A stretch of DNA of 64,000 bases from CAVPCZ01 sp963779225 (GCA_963779225.1 CAVZWW010000003.1:2976001-3040000), one strand, 5' to 3'; numbered from the stretch's first letter, positions 25,071 to 34,788 are shown. Translations and numbers: made by a program. Notes: generated by a model from the sequence alone, not told the origin.

Positions 25071-26513
25071 TTGGCCACCGTCCGCGTCCGTTTTGCCCCC
25101 AGCCCCACCGGTTTTCTTCACGTGGGAGGTCTCCGCACCGCACTCTACAATTATCTCTTCGCCCGCCAGCACGGCGGCGTGTTCATCCTGCGGATTGAGG
25201 ACACAGATCGCGAGCGTTTCGTGGAAGGGGCTGTCGAGAACCTGCTTTCCACACTCCGCTGGTCGGGGCTCTCATTTGACGAAGGACCCGGGAAGGGTGG
25301 AGACCACGGACCGTACGTACAGTCCGCGCGCCTGCCCCTGTACCGGAAGTACGCCGATATTCTTGTGGAGTCCGGCGGAGCCTACTACGCATTCGACACC
25401 CCTGAAGAACTTGAAGCGATGCGGGAGGAACAGAAACAGTCCGGTGTCCCTCTTCGTTCCTACCGGCGTGCACTCGATCTGTCTCCGGCAGAAATCCAGG
25501 AAAAGCTCGACGCCGGAACGCCTGCGGTGATTCGCCTGAAGGTGCCCGAATCTGTTACGATTGCCCTGGACGATGTGATCCGGGGACGCGTGGAATTCGC
25601 AAGCGATCAGCTGGACGACCAGGTGCTGATGAAATCGGACGGGTATCCGACATATCATCTGGCGAATGTGGTCGACGATCATCTGATGGGCGTGACGCAT
25701 GTGATCCGGGGCGAAGAGTGGCTTTCCAGCACGCCGAAACATGCGCTGCTATACGAAGCGTTCGGGTGGGCACAGCCGGTGTTCGCGCATCTCCCGCTGC
25801 TGCTGAACCCGGACCGCACGAAGCTCAGCAAGAGACAGGGGGATGTTGCGGTTGAGGATTACCAGCGAAAGGGGTATCTGCCGGAAGCCCTTGTGAATTT
25901 CATCGCCTTTCTCGGATGGAATCCGGGTGATGAGCGGGAGCTGTTCACTCTTGAGGAGCTGATCCGGGAGTTCAGTCTGGAACGCGTGGGGAAGTCCGGG
26001 GCGGTATTCAACATCGAGAAGCTGAATTCCGTGAACCAGCACTATATCCGCCGGCACGACCCGGCCGGACTTGCGGGATTGGTTCGTCCGCTGCTGGAAC
26101 TCCGGGGAATGCAGGGAGGGTCTGATACATATCTGAAGGATGCCCTCGCGCTTCTGAAGGAACGTGTCACGACGCTCGAGGATTTTGTGACCACCGGCAC
26201 TTTTCTGTTCGCCGATCCATCCGCATACGACCCGGAGGCGGCAAAAAAGAACTGGAAGTCCGACAGTGCAAACCATGTTCGGGCGGTGCTCGAGGTGCTG
26301 GCCGGGCTGGAGGTCTTTTCTGCCGCTTCGACTGAGGCGGCCTTGCGGAGTACGGCGGAACGGCTGGGCATTGGAACGGGGAAGCTCATCCACCCCGTCC
26401 GGCTGGCTCTCAGCGGTCGATCAACCGGTCCGGGATTGTTTGAGATGATGGAAGTACTTGGCAGGGATACCTGCCTGCGCCGTCTGGAGCGCGCCATAAT
26501 CACGCTTGGTTGA
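25071..26513 (+). CDS. gltX: Glutamate-tRNA ligase
   Basis: A 480-residue class I aminoacyl-tRNA synthetase that charges tRNA-Glu. The HIGH-type signature appears as APSPTGFLHVGGLRTALYN at residues 9-27 and the KMSKS-type motif as TKLSKRQGD near residue 250; both are complete. The C-terminal helical anticodon-binding domain fills the last 150 residues. The start is a TTG at 25071, since no ATG or GTG lies close upstream and the first motif begins at residue 4. Its stop overlaps the -35 box of the folB promoter. Confidence 0.93.
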   Translation: MATVRVRFAPSPTGFLHVGGLRTALYNYLFARQHGGVFILRIEDTDRERFVEGAVENLLSTLRWSGLSFDEGPGKGGDHGPYVQSARLPLYRKYADILVESGGAYYAFDTPEELEAMREEQKQSGVPLRSYRRALDLSPAEIQEKLDAGTPAVIRLKVPESVTIALDDVIRGRVEFASDQLDDQVLMKSDGYPTYHLANVVDDHLMGVTHVIRGEEWLSSTPKHALLYEAFGWAQPVFAHLPLLLNPDRTKLSKRQGDVAVEDYQRKGYLPEALVNFIAFLGWNPGDERELFTLEELIREFSLERVGKSGAVFNIEKLNSVNQHYIRRHDPAGLAGLVRPLLELRGMQGGSDTYLKDALALLKERVTTLEDFVTTGTFLFADPSAYDPEAAKKNWKSDSANHVRAVLEVLAGLEVFSAASTEAALRSTAERLGIGTGKLIHPVRLALSGRSTGPGLFEMMEVLGRDTCLRRLERAIITLG

Positions 26514-26538
26514 TTCTCGTTGGGTCTATGTCTATATT
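26510..26538 (+). promoter_or_regulatory. Promoter for folB-folK-dNK
   Basis: TTGATT at 26510-26515, 17 bp, TATATT at 26533-26538. The spacer contains the ATG at 26528, so that ATG would not be on a transcript from this promoter; the downstream GTG at 26564 would. Confidence 0.6.
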
Positions 26539-26563
26539 AAAAGGACGTAGCTTCCAGGAAACG

Positions 26564-26932
26564 GTGGCGGGACTGAATACCATCCGCATCCGGAATGCCG
26601 TCTTCTACGCGTACCACGGCGTCATGAAGGATGAGCAGAATCTCGGCGGAAAGTTCGAGATTGACGTCGACATGTACGGAGATTTTCTTCCGGCGGCGGA
26701 GAGCGATTCGCTCAAGAAGACCGTCGATTATGAAAAAGTGTACGCCTTCATCGGTACCACGGTCCTGGAGAAGAAATATTTCCTGCTGGAATCACTGGCC
26801 CACATTATCGCGCGGGGGCTGCTCAGGGAGTTTTTCAATCTGGAAGTGGTGACTGTGCGGATCAGAAAACCCCATCCCCCCGTGCGGGGGGTGGTCGACT
26901 ATGTCGAAGTGGAGATCTCGGAGCAACGGTGA
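26564..26932 (+). CDS. folB: Dihydroneopterin aldolase
   Basis: About 122 residues of the FolB family, which splits dihydroneopterin into glycolaldehyde and 6-hydroxymethyl-dihydropterin in folate synthesis. Typical text: IRIRNAVFYAYHGVMKDEQNLGG, then a DYEKVYAFI-like helix, FLLESLAHIIARGLL, and the closing VRIRKPHPPVRGVVDYVEVE. The GTG at 26564 was chosen: it follows AGGAAAC and begins just before the conserved core, while the upstream ATG at 26528 lies inside a promoter. It is followed by folK with a 4 bp overlap. Confidence 0.88.
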   Translation: MAGLNTIRIRNAVFYAYHGVMKDEQNLGGKFEIDVDMYGDFLPAAESDSLKKTVDYEKVYAFIGTTVLEKKYFLLESLAHIIARGLLREFFNLEVVTVRIRKPHPPVRGVVDYVEVEISEQR

Positions 26933-27435
26933 CGTCCTACAACGTGTTTATCGGTCTCGGCGCGAACATGGGGGATCGGTTCACGTACCTGAAGCGGGCT
27001 GTTGATGCGCTGAAGGCCATACGTGATACCAGCGTCATCTGGATTTCGTCAATCTATGAGGCGGAGCCCTGGGGAAAGAAAGAGCAGCCGAAATTCCTGA
27101 ACGCCGCCGCACAGCTCACTACAGAGCTGGATCCACCGACCTTGCTGGCGGAGCTCAAGCGGATCGAGCAGGATCTGGGGCGTGTGCATCATGATCACTG
27201 GGGCCCGCGCGAAATCGATCTGGACATACTCGTGTATGACGGAGTGGTGCATGAGGAACCCGATGTGCATGTACCGCATCCGGAGCTCGCCGGCCGACGG
27301 TTTGCCCTCGTTCCGTTGCGGGAAATAGCCCCTGATCTGGTGCACCCGGTGAGCGGCCTGACAGTCACGGAAATGGCGGCGGCCTGTGCCGATCAGGGCC
27401 GCGTCGTCCAGACTCCATACCATATCCCACTCTGA
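26929..27435 (+). CDS. folK: 6-hydroxymethyl-7,8-dihydropterin pyrophosphokinase
   Basis: A 168-residue HPPK that transfers pyrophosphate from ATP to 6-hydroxymethyl-dihydropterin, the step after FolB. Signatures: NVFIGLGANMGDRFTYL at the N-terminus, FLNAAAQL, LLAELKRIEQDLGR, and the metal-binding GPREIDLDILVYD followed by VPHPELAGRRFALVPL. It starts with GTG overlapping the folB stop, so the two are translationally coupled. Confidence 0.93.
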   Translation: MTSYNVFIGLGANMGDRFTYLKRAVDALKAIRDTSVIWISSIYEAEPWGKKEQPKFLNAAAQLTTELDPPTLLAELKRIEQDLGRVHHDHWGPREIDLDILVYDGVVHEEPDVHVPHPELAGRRFALVPLREIAPDLVHPVSGLTVTEMAAACADQGRVVQTPYHIPL

Positions 27436-27449
27436 TTCCCCCTGCGCGC

Positions 27450-28142
27450 ATGGAACAACGGGTCGGCAAGCAAGAATCCCTGGACGCATTAATCGCGCAA
27501 AGCGATCTCCGCTATATCGCCATCGAAGGGGTGATCGGGGTCGGCAAAACCACGCTCGCGGCAAAACTGGGAGAATCGCTCGGGGCCCGCGTGGTGCTCG
27601 AGCAGTTCGAGGAAAACCCGTTCCTCAAGGATTTTTACAATGATCCCGACCGGTACGCGTTCCAGACGCAGATCTTCTTCCTCCTGACCCGTTACAAACA
27701 GCAGCGCGACCTGTTTCAGGCGGACCTCTTTCAGCGTTTTCTGGTGACGGACTACATTTTTGAAAAGGACAAGATCTTTGCGTACCTCAACCTGCAGGAT
27801 GAGGAACTCAAACTCTACGAAACGCTTGTCAATAGCATCGAGCACAATATTTCCGCGCCGGATCTGGTCGTCTATCTGCAATCCAGCGTTCCACGCCTGA
27901 TGGCGAATATCAAACAGCGGGGCCGTGCGTTTGAGTCGCACATGTCCGAGGCGTATATCAAGGAACTGAACGAGGCCTACAACTACTTCTTCTTCCGGTA
28001 CAAGGCCACGCCGTTGCTCATCGTCAATGCGACGGAAATCGACTTCGTGGGGAATCAGGAACACTACGGCGATCTGGTCCGCGAGATCTTCCGGCCAACG
28101 CGTGCTCCGGTGGAGTATTATAATCCGCACTTGCGGAAGTAA
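27450..28142 (+). CDS. Deoxynucleoside kinase
   Basis: A 230-residue kinase of the deoxyadenosine/deoxyguanosine kinase family that salvages deoxynucleosides by 5'-phosphorylation. The P-loop is IEGVIGVGKTTLA (residues 25-37). The substrate region shows EENPFLKDFY, FFLLTRYKQQRDL, TDYIFEKDKIFA, and the LID region has NIKQRGRAFE. It lies 14 bp after folK; the neighbourhood folK-dNK is common in Chlorobi and Bacteroidota, where fused versions also exist. The substrate base is not predicted. Confidence 0.88.
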   Translation: MEQRVGKQESLDALIAQSDLRYIAIEGVIGVGKTTLAAKLGESLGARVVLEQFEENPFLKDFYNDPDRYAFQTQIFFLLTRYKQQRDLFQADLFQRFLVTDYIFEKDKIFAYLNLQDEELKLYETLVNSIEHNISAPDLVVYLQSSVPRLMANIKQRGRAFESHMSEAYIKELNEAYNYFFFRYKATPLLIVNATEIDFVGNQEHYGDLVREIFRPTRAPVEYYNPHLRK

Positions 28143-28154
28143 CGGGAGTCATTG

Positions 28155-28394
28155 ATGCGACTGCTGGTGCTGATGATCTATGCATTGGTCGGATTCATCC
28201 TCTGGCGGGCGGTCCGCCTCGCATTCCGCATGATAAGCCGGTCCCCGAAGGAGCCGGACGGGAGAGTGCGGGGACGCCCTGAACAGCCGGCGCCGCGTAA
28301 GGATCCCCTCAACAGGGGTCAGATCAAGGAAGCAGAATTTGAGGACATAACCCCGCCGAAGAAGAGCGACCAGCAGTCCTCCCCGCATCAATAG
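28155..28394 (+). CDS. Small membrane protein with charged tail
   Basis: A 79-residue protein: one N-terminal membrane helix (LLVLMIYALVGFILWRAVRL), then a basic, proline-rich cytoplasmic tail ending with EAEFEDITPPKKS. This plan (helix plus an acidic 'x-E-x-x-F/V-E/D' patch) resembles short DUF4834-like proteins of Bacteroidota, but no function is known. It follows the kinase gene by 12 bp with a GGGAG ribosome site and closes the operon. Confidence 0.6.
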   Translation: MRLLVLMIYALVGFILWRAVRLAFRMISRSPKEPDGRVRGRPEQPAPRKDPLNRGQIKEAEFEDITPPKKSDQQSSPHQ

Positions 28395-28644
28395 TCTCTG
28401 TCATACCCACCTGTGCTGCCCCCGGAGCTCCCGGACTTATGAACCCCTTTTTGTATGCATATCCGGGGGACCGTGCTCCCGGAACGGTTTGGACCGGACT
28501 GTTTTCTGCCCCCTTGCTTGTGAGGGCAAAAAGGGAGACTGGTGGAGAAATCGGACAACGGCAGGAGTGTGTGTGAATAGCTCGAACGTTCGAACCCGGA
28601 CGCAACCGGACCGGTTGCCGTGGCACAGAGGTCGTTACGGGTAC

Positions 28645-28673
28645 CTGACATTGATGCCAACCCTCCATATAAG
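28645..28673 (+). promoter_or_regulatory. Promoter-like element upstream of nadA
   Basis: CTGACA (28645-28650), 17 bp, TATAAG (28668-28673). It would produce a leader of about 260 nt before nadA, unusually long for this window. Confidence 0.5.
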
Positions 28674-28853
28674 ACGCTGTCTGTTATTTGCTTGATGTCT
28701 CAGCAGTTAGCTGCCCGATCCAATATGTTTTCGAGCTGCTGTCGGGGAAGCCGGGGCGGAGTCCATTCTGTCCCGGGCACCATTCCGGGTTCAAGTTCGT
28801 TATTATCTCAAAGGCATGCGGCAAGAAGCGGGAGAAAGTTCGGGCTCAGGCCC

Positions 28854-28886
28854 ATTCCCGGGAGCACCCAGCGTGCTCCCGGGAAT
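28854..28886 (+). terminator. Strong 14 bp hairpin without U tract
   Basis: ATTCCCGGGAGCAC (28854-28867), loop CCAGC, GTGCTCCCGGGAAT (28873-28886): a perfect 14 bp GC-rich stem, followed by AAAACG and not by T residues. It could end a short RNA, act in nadA leader control, or stall polymerase. Confidence 0.5.
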
Positions 28887-28942
28887 AAAACGCAACCAAG
28901 AACCTATAACGGGCCGAGAACGGCCTATCCGGAGAACGTGCA

Positions 28943-29885
28943 ATGATAGCACCAGGAAGAGCGGATATAGACTACAGGGCGGAAATCATCAGGATGAAGG
29001 AGGAAATGCATGCCGTTATCCTGGCACACTACTATCAGGAATCCGAAATCCAGGATCTGGCTGACGTCATCGGGGACAGCCTTGAATTGTCGCGACGGGC
29101 GGCGGAGACCGCGAGCGGATGTCATCGTCTTCGCCGGCGTCCATTTCATGGCCGAAACCGCAAAGATCCTGAATCCGGAGAAGCCTGTGCTGATCCCGGA
29201 TATGGACGCTGGCTGTTCACTTGCCGAGGGATGCCCGGCGGGCCCCTTCAAAGCCCTCCGGGCCGAACATCCGGACCACATTTCCATCACGTATATCAAT
29301 TGTTCGGCAGCCGTGAAAGCCGCAAGTGACATCATCTGCACATCAAGCAATGCGGAGAAAATCATCCGCCAGATTCCTCCCGACAAACCGATCCTTTTTG
29401 CCCCGGACAGGAATCTGGGCAGGTACCTGATCAAGAAGACAGGGCGGGACATGCTCCTGTGGGACGGATCATGCATCGTGCACGAAACCTTCAGCCTGCG
29501 CAAACTGCTTACCCTTCAGATGGAACATCCCGATGCTGAGCTCATTGCGCATCCGGAATGTGAAGAACCCGTCCTCGCACGCGCGCACTACATCGGATCG
29601 ACGTCCGCGCTGCTGAAGTATGTGCAATCGGCACGCGCGTCGAAATTTATCGTCGCCACCGAACCGGGCATAATCCATCAGATGCGCAGGTTCGCGCCAC
29701 ACCGGGAATTCATCCCCGCACCTCCGGAGGCAAACTGCGCATGCAATGAGTGCCCGTATATGAAGTTGAACACCCTGGAGAAGCTGTACCTCTGCATGAA
29801 GAACCGCACGCCGGAGATTCTCCTCGACCCCGCCGTACAGGCACAGGCACTCGCTCCGATCCAGCGCATGCTGGCCATGAGCTGA
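28943..29885 (+). CDS. nadA: Quinolinate synthase (one frame change)
   Basis: A 4Fe-4S enzyme that condenses iminoaspartate (from NadB) with dihydroxyacetone phosphate to form quinolinate. Family text is clear: MHAVILAHYYQESEIQDLAD, VIVFAGVHFMAETAKILNP, DMDAGCSLAEGCP, YINCSAAVKAASDIICTSSNA, LFAPDRNLG, HPECEEPV, SKFIVATEPGIIHQM and NECPYMKLNTLE. The cluster cysteines appear in AGCS, TYINCSA, HPECE and CNECP. One extra base near 29112 (in ACCGCGAGCGG) splits the frame; removal restores about 313 residues. Start at 28943 gives the normal N-terminus. Confidence 0.9.
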
Positions 29886-29904
29886 CAGAGCCACGGTTCC
29901 GGAT

Positions 29905-30020
29905 ACTCACCGCGAACCGATTTCCGCCCGGCATGTCGCCCGGAACCTGCAGTGCCGGAGATGCCTGGCGCTGCGCCACGCTCCCTGAGACTCACCGCGA
30001 ACCGATTTCCGCCCGGCATG
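29905..30020. repeat. Pair of 31 bp direct repeats
   Basis: The 31 bp sequence beginning ACTCACCGCGAACCGATTTC is present exactly at 29905-29935 and again at 29990-30020, a period of 85 bp; similarity continues weakly past each copy. It lies between nadA and the asnS promoter. No coding role is evident. Confidence 0.8.
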
Positions 30021-30073
30021 CGGCCCTGGACCTGCCATCCGCACGATTGCCGCCGCGACATGCACCCGTTGGT

Positions 30074-30102
30074 TTGACCATGTCACATTTCTTTGCTATA
30101 TT
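30074..30102 (+). promoter_or_regulatory. Promoter for asnS
   Basis: TTGACC (30074-30079), 17 bp, TATATT (30097-30102), with TGC just before the -10 box. Leader of about 40 nt. Confidence 0.72.
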
Positions 30103-30147
30103 GCGCCGATCCTATTCTCCATCTTCTCTTGTGCACGGAAACCCCCA

Positions 30148-31446
30148 ATGCATCGCACCTACATTGAAAACCTCCAGAGCCATGTCGGCGAACAGGTCAC
30201 CCTCCGCGGCTGGCTCTACAACAAACGTTCCAGCGGCAAGATTCGTTTTCTCGTCATGCGGGATGGCACCGGAGTGGTACAGGGCGTTCTGGTGAAGGCG
30301 AACCTGAGCGAGGAGCTGTTCAACCGGTTTGACGTGCTGACGCAGGAATCGTCATTTGTCATGACCGGATTGGTGCGGCAGGAATCCCGCGCGCCGGGTG
30401 GTTTTGAACTGGACGTCACGGATCTGCAGGTCATTCACGTTGCACACGACTATCCCATCACGCCCAAGGAGCATGGCGTCGAGTTTCTTGATGGATCGTC
30501 GCCATCTCTGGCTCCGCTCCAGCCGGCAGCATGCCGTTCTCCGGGTCAGACACGAGGTGGTGAAATCGATCCGCGAGTTCTTTGACAACCGTGGATTTGT
30601 GCTGATGGATGCGCCGATCTTCACGCCGGCCGCATGCGAGGGGACGTCGACCCTTTTTGAAACACCCTATTTCGACCTTGGCAAGGCATACCTCACGCAA
30701 TCCGGCCAGCTCTACGGCGAGGCGGGCGCGATGGCGTTCGGAAAGGTCTACGTGTTCGGCCCCACCTTCCGGGCCGAAAAATCCAAGACCCGCCGGCATC
30801 TTACGGAATTCTGGATGGTGGAACCCGAGGTGGCGTTCAACGACCTGAACGACAATATGGATCTTGCGGAGGAGATGCTGGAGCACGTGGTCCAGTCGGT
30901 ACTGAAGAACCGCGGTGCGGAGCTGAAGAGCCTCGAACGCAACACCACGCTGCTGGAAAACGTGAAGCGCGCCCCTGCCCGCGGATCACCTATGACGAAG
31001 CGGTGGATATTCTGAAGAAGAACAATATTCCGTTCGAGTGGGGGAATGACCTCGGCGGAACCGACGAGACCATCGTGTCACAGCAGTTTGACCGCCCGGT
31101 GATGGTTCACCATTATCCGTCCGAAGTGAAAGCGTTCTATATGAAGCGCGACCCTGCCAACCCGAAGCTGGCAATGGCGGTTGACGTGCTCGCGCCGGAA
31201 GGGTATGGCGAGATCATCGGCGGCAGCCAGCGGGAAGACGATCTGGATGCGCTCCTCACCAGGATCAAAGAGCAGAACCTGCCGCAGGAATCATTCGAGT
31301 GGTACCTGGATCTGCGGCGGTACGGCAGCGTCCCGCACGCGGGCTTCGGCCTGGGCATCGAACGCACGGTGTCCTGGCTCTGCGGACTGGATCACCTGCG
31401 TGAGACCATTCCGTTTCCGCGGCTTATCTACCGCCTCACACCCTAA
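30148..31446 (+). CDS. asnS: Asparagine-tRNA ligase (two frame changes)
   Basis: A class II aminoacyl-tRNA synthetase of about 432 residues after repair. The N-terminal OB-fold anticodon domain reads VTLRGWLYNKRSSGKIRFLVMRDG; the catalytic core has motif 2-like FRAEKSKTRRHLTEFWMVEPE and motif 3 GFGLGIERTVSWLCGL, with DPANPKLAMAVDVLAPEGYGEIIGGSQRE as in AsnRS. An extra G near 30490 and a missing C in the run at 30978-30980 break the frame. Such breaks in an essential single-copy type of gene point to sequence error. It has its own promoter. Confidence 0.9.
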
Positions 31447-31460
31447 TCCGGATCCCCTGT

Positions 31461-32387
31461 ATGCTTGACGTCCAGGCCCTTCGCAAGCAGTTCCATTCGA
31501 CGGTCGCCGTCGACGACGTGTCGTTCAAGGTCTCACGCGGCGAGATCTTCGGCCTCCTCGGTCCGAACGGCGCGGGGAAGACCACGACGATACGGATGAT
31601 TTTGAGAATTCTGGAGGCGGACAGCGGAACGGTGACCTATGACGGAAAGCCGTTCAGCGATGAGACCCGGAATACGGTGGGCTACCTTCCGGAGGAGCGG
31701 GGACTCTACAAAAAGAGCAAGCTGATCGACACTGTCCTGTATCTGGCCGAACTCCGCGGGCTCTCGCGGGCGGTCGCCCGGAGGGAAGCCTTGCGCTGGC
31801 TCGAGCGGTTGGGACTGGCGAGGTCAGGAACTCCGCCGCACGGATGAACTTTCCAAGGGAAACCAGCAGAAGGTGCAGTTCATCTGCTCGATTATTCACG
31901 ATCCGCAGCTGGTAGTGCTTGACGAGCCGTTCTCCGGCCTGGATCCGGTGAACCAGATACTGCTGAAAGATGTCTTGCAGGAACTGAAGCAGAGGGAAAA
32001 GGCCGTCATCTTTTCGACCCATCAGATGGATCAGGCGGAACGGTTGAGCGACACGCTTTGCCTCATCAACAGAGGAAAGGTTGTTCTTGGCGGTACCGTG
32101 CGGGATGTGAAGAAGCGGTACGGGAAGAACTCGCTGCACCTGGAATTTGACGGCGACGGGGCATTCATGGCGGACCTGCCCGGAGTTCACCACGCACTGC
32201 TGTATGAACGTAGCGCCGAGCTGGAACTGGAGGGCGGCACACAGATGCGGGACATCATTGACACTGGTGAACCCCCGCGTGGAACTCCGCAAGGCGGAGC
32301 TTCTGGAGCCCTCGCTGCATACCATCTTCATACAATACCGTCGGCGATCCCGCTGCCGCTCAGGCGGTCGGGGAGGGTGCGTCATGA
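31461..32387 (+). CDS. ABC transporter ATP-binding protein, NatA-like (three frame changes)
   Basis: An ABC ATPase of roughly 305 residues. Walker A is GPNGAGKTTTIRMIL, the signature region LSKGNQQKVQF (a variant common in the Na+-exporter NatA group), Walker B VVLDEPFSGLDP and the switch FSTHQMDQAE. Extra bases near 31823, 32263 and 32333 break the reading frame; repaired, it ends NTVGDPAAAQAVGEGAS with a TGA that overlaps the next ATG (ATGA at 32384). Together with the downstream permease it probably forms an exporter; the substrate is unknown. Confidence 0.85.
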
Positions 32388-33631
32388 GCAAGGTGATGGC
32401 CGTCGCACGCTGGGAGTATTTCGAAAAGGTCAAGAGCAAGGCGTTCCTTATCGGGTTGTTTCTCACGCCGCTCATCATGATTGCCATGGGCGTGCTGCCC
32501 ACGCTGTTTGCAACCCAGGAGGATACCGAGAGCCGCGTGATCGGCATTATCGATCCGGGCGGCCGGATTGCCGCTCCCTTCGCCCAGCGAATGCAGCAGC
32601 GGTACACGCTGAAAAACGGGCGGCCGAACTACATCGTCCTCCCTCTGGCCGTCGGCCCCGGAGCGGATGTCGACGAGGCGGTCCGCGAAGCCTCCCGCCG
32701 GGTGGCTGCAGACGAGCTGGAGGGCTTCTTCGCCCTGGATCCGGTGCGCGACAGCGTCGTCGAATTCCGTTCAAAGTCGGTCGGGCGATTTTCGCATCGC
32801 CGCGCGGATCGAAGAGAATCTCAAGGAGCTCCGCGCGGAGCAGAGGGTGATGGCTCTCGGACTGGATCCCGCGGTGCTCCGCGAGCTGGATGTCCATCTC
32901 GATGTCCACATGGTGAAAGTGGCGAGCGGCGGCGAACGCGAGGATGGCGGCTTTGAAAAGGTGTTCTTCTCGGCCTACGTGTTTATGATGATGCTGTTTC
33001 TGCTGATCATTACGTCGGGACAGATGCTGGTGCGGAGCGTGATCGAAGAGAAATCCAACCGCATCGTGGAGGTGCTGGTGTCCTCATGTTCGCCGACAGA
33101 GCTGATGGCGGGCAAGGTTCTGGGCTTGAGCGCGCTCGGACTGACGCAGATGGCGTTCTGGGCCTGATCGGTGTGGCCGCTTCGGTGCAGTTCGGCATGA
33201 CATATCATCGACGCCACCAACGCGCTGCTGCTCGTCGCTGTATTTCATCCTGGGCTATCTCCTCTACGCGGCGGTGTTCATCGGTGTGGGCTCTCCGTTC
33301 AACACCGAACAGGAAGCGCAGCAGGTCACCTCCTATCTGGTCATGTTCCTGATCGTCCCGATTGTTCTCGCGATTCCCGCGATGAAAGACCCCGAATGCC
33401 ACATGGATCAAGGTGCTTACCTTCATCCCCCTTCTGACCCCGACCATGATGGCGTTGCGCATCCCGATCCAGATGCCGGCACTGTGGGAGATCCTGGCGA
33501 CCGTGGGGCTTTTGCTGATTTCGATCTATCTGGCCATGGTGGCCGCCGGGCGCATTTTCCGCATCGGTATCCTCGTCACCGGAAAAAGCCCGAAACTGGC
33601 GGAAATCCTCCGCTGGATACGGACAGGGTAA
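32384..33631 (+). CDS. ABC-2 type permease, NatB-like (several frame changes)
   Basis: The permease partner of the ATPase, about 415 residues. It starts SKVMAVARWEYFEKVKSKAF and a first membrane helix, has a large extracytoplasmic loop (DVDEAVREASRRVAADELEG), then a C-terminal set of five to six helices including VFMMMLFLLIITSGQMLVRS, IEEKSNRIVEVLVSSCSPTE and LIVPIVLAIPA. The EEKSNRIVEVLLS motif is a hallmark of NatB/YhaP permeases. Frame changes occur near 32785, 33165, 33203, 33240 and 33395. Confidence 0.8.
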
Positions 33632-33632
33632 G

Positions 33633-34143
33633 ATGCCAATGAAAAGACCGCCCGGTTGTTCTCCTGGTATTGCTCGGTGTGCTTTGCCGGCCTGGCTTCG
33701 GCACAGGTGGTCTCGCCGGAGCGACGAGCCGTGGCTCGCCTCCAGCAGAACGTCTTCGGCCTGGGTCTCTTCGCCGGACCCGCCTCCGGAGTCGGGCTCA
33801 GCTTCCGCCATCATCTCCCGTCCCCGTTGAGCTACCAGATCACCGGCGGGATCATCAAGTCGGACGATCAGTCTCTCGTACTCGATTGGCGTGGAGTTGC
33901 AGTACGACTATCAAGAAAACCGGCGTCACCCGCTTTTTTGCGGCTGCCGGTACGTCGTACTATTATTCGGGGAAGCCCGAGCTGAACGAGATGGCTGCTC
34001 CCGGCAGGCTTGGCGCCGGAATAGGGGGGGAGGTGCACGCGGGAAGCGGGGTGCATGTGATGTTGGATCTCCTGTTCACTTATTTCTCAGACGGCACGGT
34101 GCTTCCCCTGCCCCAAATCGGGCTCCACTACTACTTCAGGTGA
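33633..34143 (+). CDS. Putative outer-membrane beta-barrel protein (frame changes)
   Basis: A short gene of about 165 residues. After repair the N-terminus looks like a signal peptide (MKKTARLF..., ending GLASAQ), and the rest alternates short amphipathic strands: VFGLGLFAGPASGVGLSF, YQITGGIIKSDD, TRFFAAAGTSYYYSG, GGEVHAGSGVHVMLDLLFTY and a closing QIGLHYYFR with a terminal aromatic-x-Arg end typical of barrels. At least three frame changes lie near 33645-33700 and 33895-33925. No family was recognised. It follows the permease by 1 bp. Confidence 0.6.
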
Positions 34144-34229
34144 GCGTTCTCCATTTTGCTTCTCTTGTGGATTTGTCGTATTTTCAGACTTCCACGTCCT
34201 CCATCGCGCAGCATTCAACGAGTGGCATC

Positions 34230-34788
34230 GTGACCTTAGAACACCCTGCTGTTTTTCTTTCTCGCCGCCATGGCGGTCACCACGGCCGTGCTGATGGTCG
34301 TCCACCGTAATCCGGTGATCAGCGCCATCAGCCTCATCGGGAATTTCTTCTGCCTCGCTGGCCTCTACCTGCTCCTCCGCGCACAGCTGCTCGCGGTCCT
34401 GCAGATCGCGGTCTATGCGGGCGCCATCATGGTCCTGGTGGTCTTCGTGATCATGCTGCTGAACTCGGCGACGAAGAAACTCCGGCAATCCGCCTCGGAT
34501 TCCGCACCGCGCTCGGAGCCGGCCTGGCAATCGGATTCGTGCTCGAGCTGCTGTACCTGTTTGTTTTCACCCCGTTCACCGAACCGCTGCGCCGTAACGT
34601 CCAGGCGGGCTCCGGCGTCGGCACCGTGGAAGCGATGGGTGCGGCGCTCTTTTCACGATATCTCTTTCCGCTCGCAAATCACCGGCATGCTGCTGCTTGC
34701 GGCGGTGATCGGCGCGGTGATCCTGGCAAAACGCGTCTCACTGAGAGAAGACCCATGTCCGTTCCACTCCCGTACTACCTCAGCCTGA
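34230..34788 (+). CDS. nuoJ: NADH-quinone oxidoreductase subunit J (frame changes)
   Basis: A membrane subunit of complex I with about five helices. Diagnostic text: AVTTAVLMVVHRNPVISAISLIGNF, LLLRAQLLAVLQIAVYAGAIMVLVVFVIMLLN, and late ITGMLLLAAVIGAVILAKR. The start is probably the GTG at 34230 but needs one frame change near 34252; another lies near 34495 and a further one near 34670. The exact stop is uncertain (34744 or 34788). It begins a membrane-arm operon nuoJKLM-antiporter-nuoN; the peripheral-arm genes are not next to it. Confidence 0.82.

Larger units (their letters stand above)
28395..28942 (+). other. Long non-coding stretch upstream of nadA
   Basis: No convincing coding sequence was found in 548 bp. 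It holds an inverted pair CCCCCGGA/TCCGGGGG (28420-28427 and 28463-28470), a 12 bp palindrome TCGAACGTTCGA (28582-28593), a promoter-like pair at 28645-28673, and a perfect 14 bp hairpin at 28854-28886. The word GTGCTCCCGG occurs at about 28475 and again in the 3' arm of that hairpin. It may contain a small RNA or a regulated nadA leader. Confidence 0.5.

Noticed and set aside
28828..28852. Resemblance to the RNase P RNA core near GAGAAAGTTCGGGCTC
   Set aside because: The match has several differences, and the remaining RNase P RNA regions do not fit in the space before nadA.
29750..30295. Plus-strand open frame running from nadA through the gap into asnS
   Set aside because: It crosses the direct repeats and the asnS promoter, and overlaps two recognised genes in another frame.
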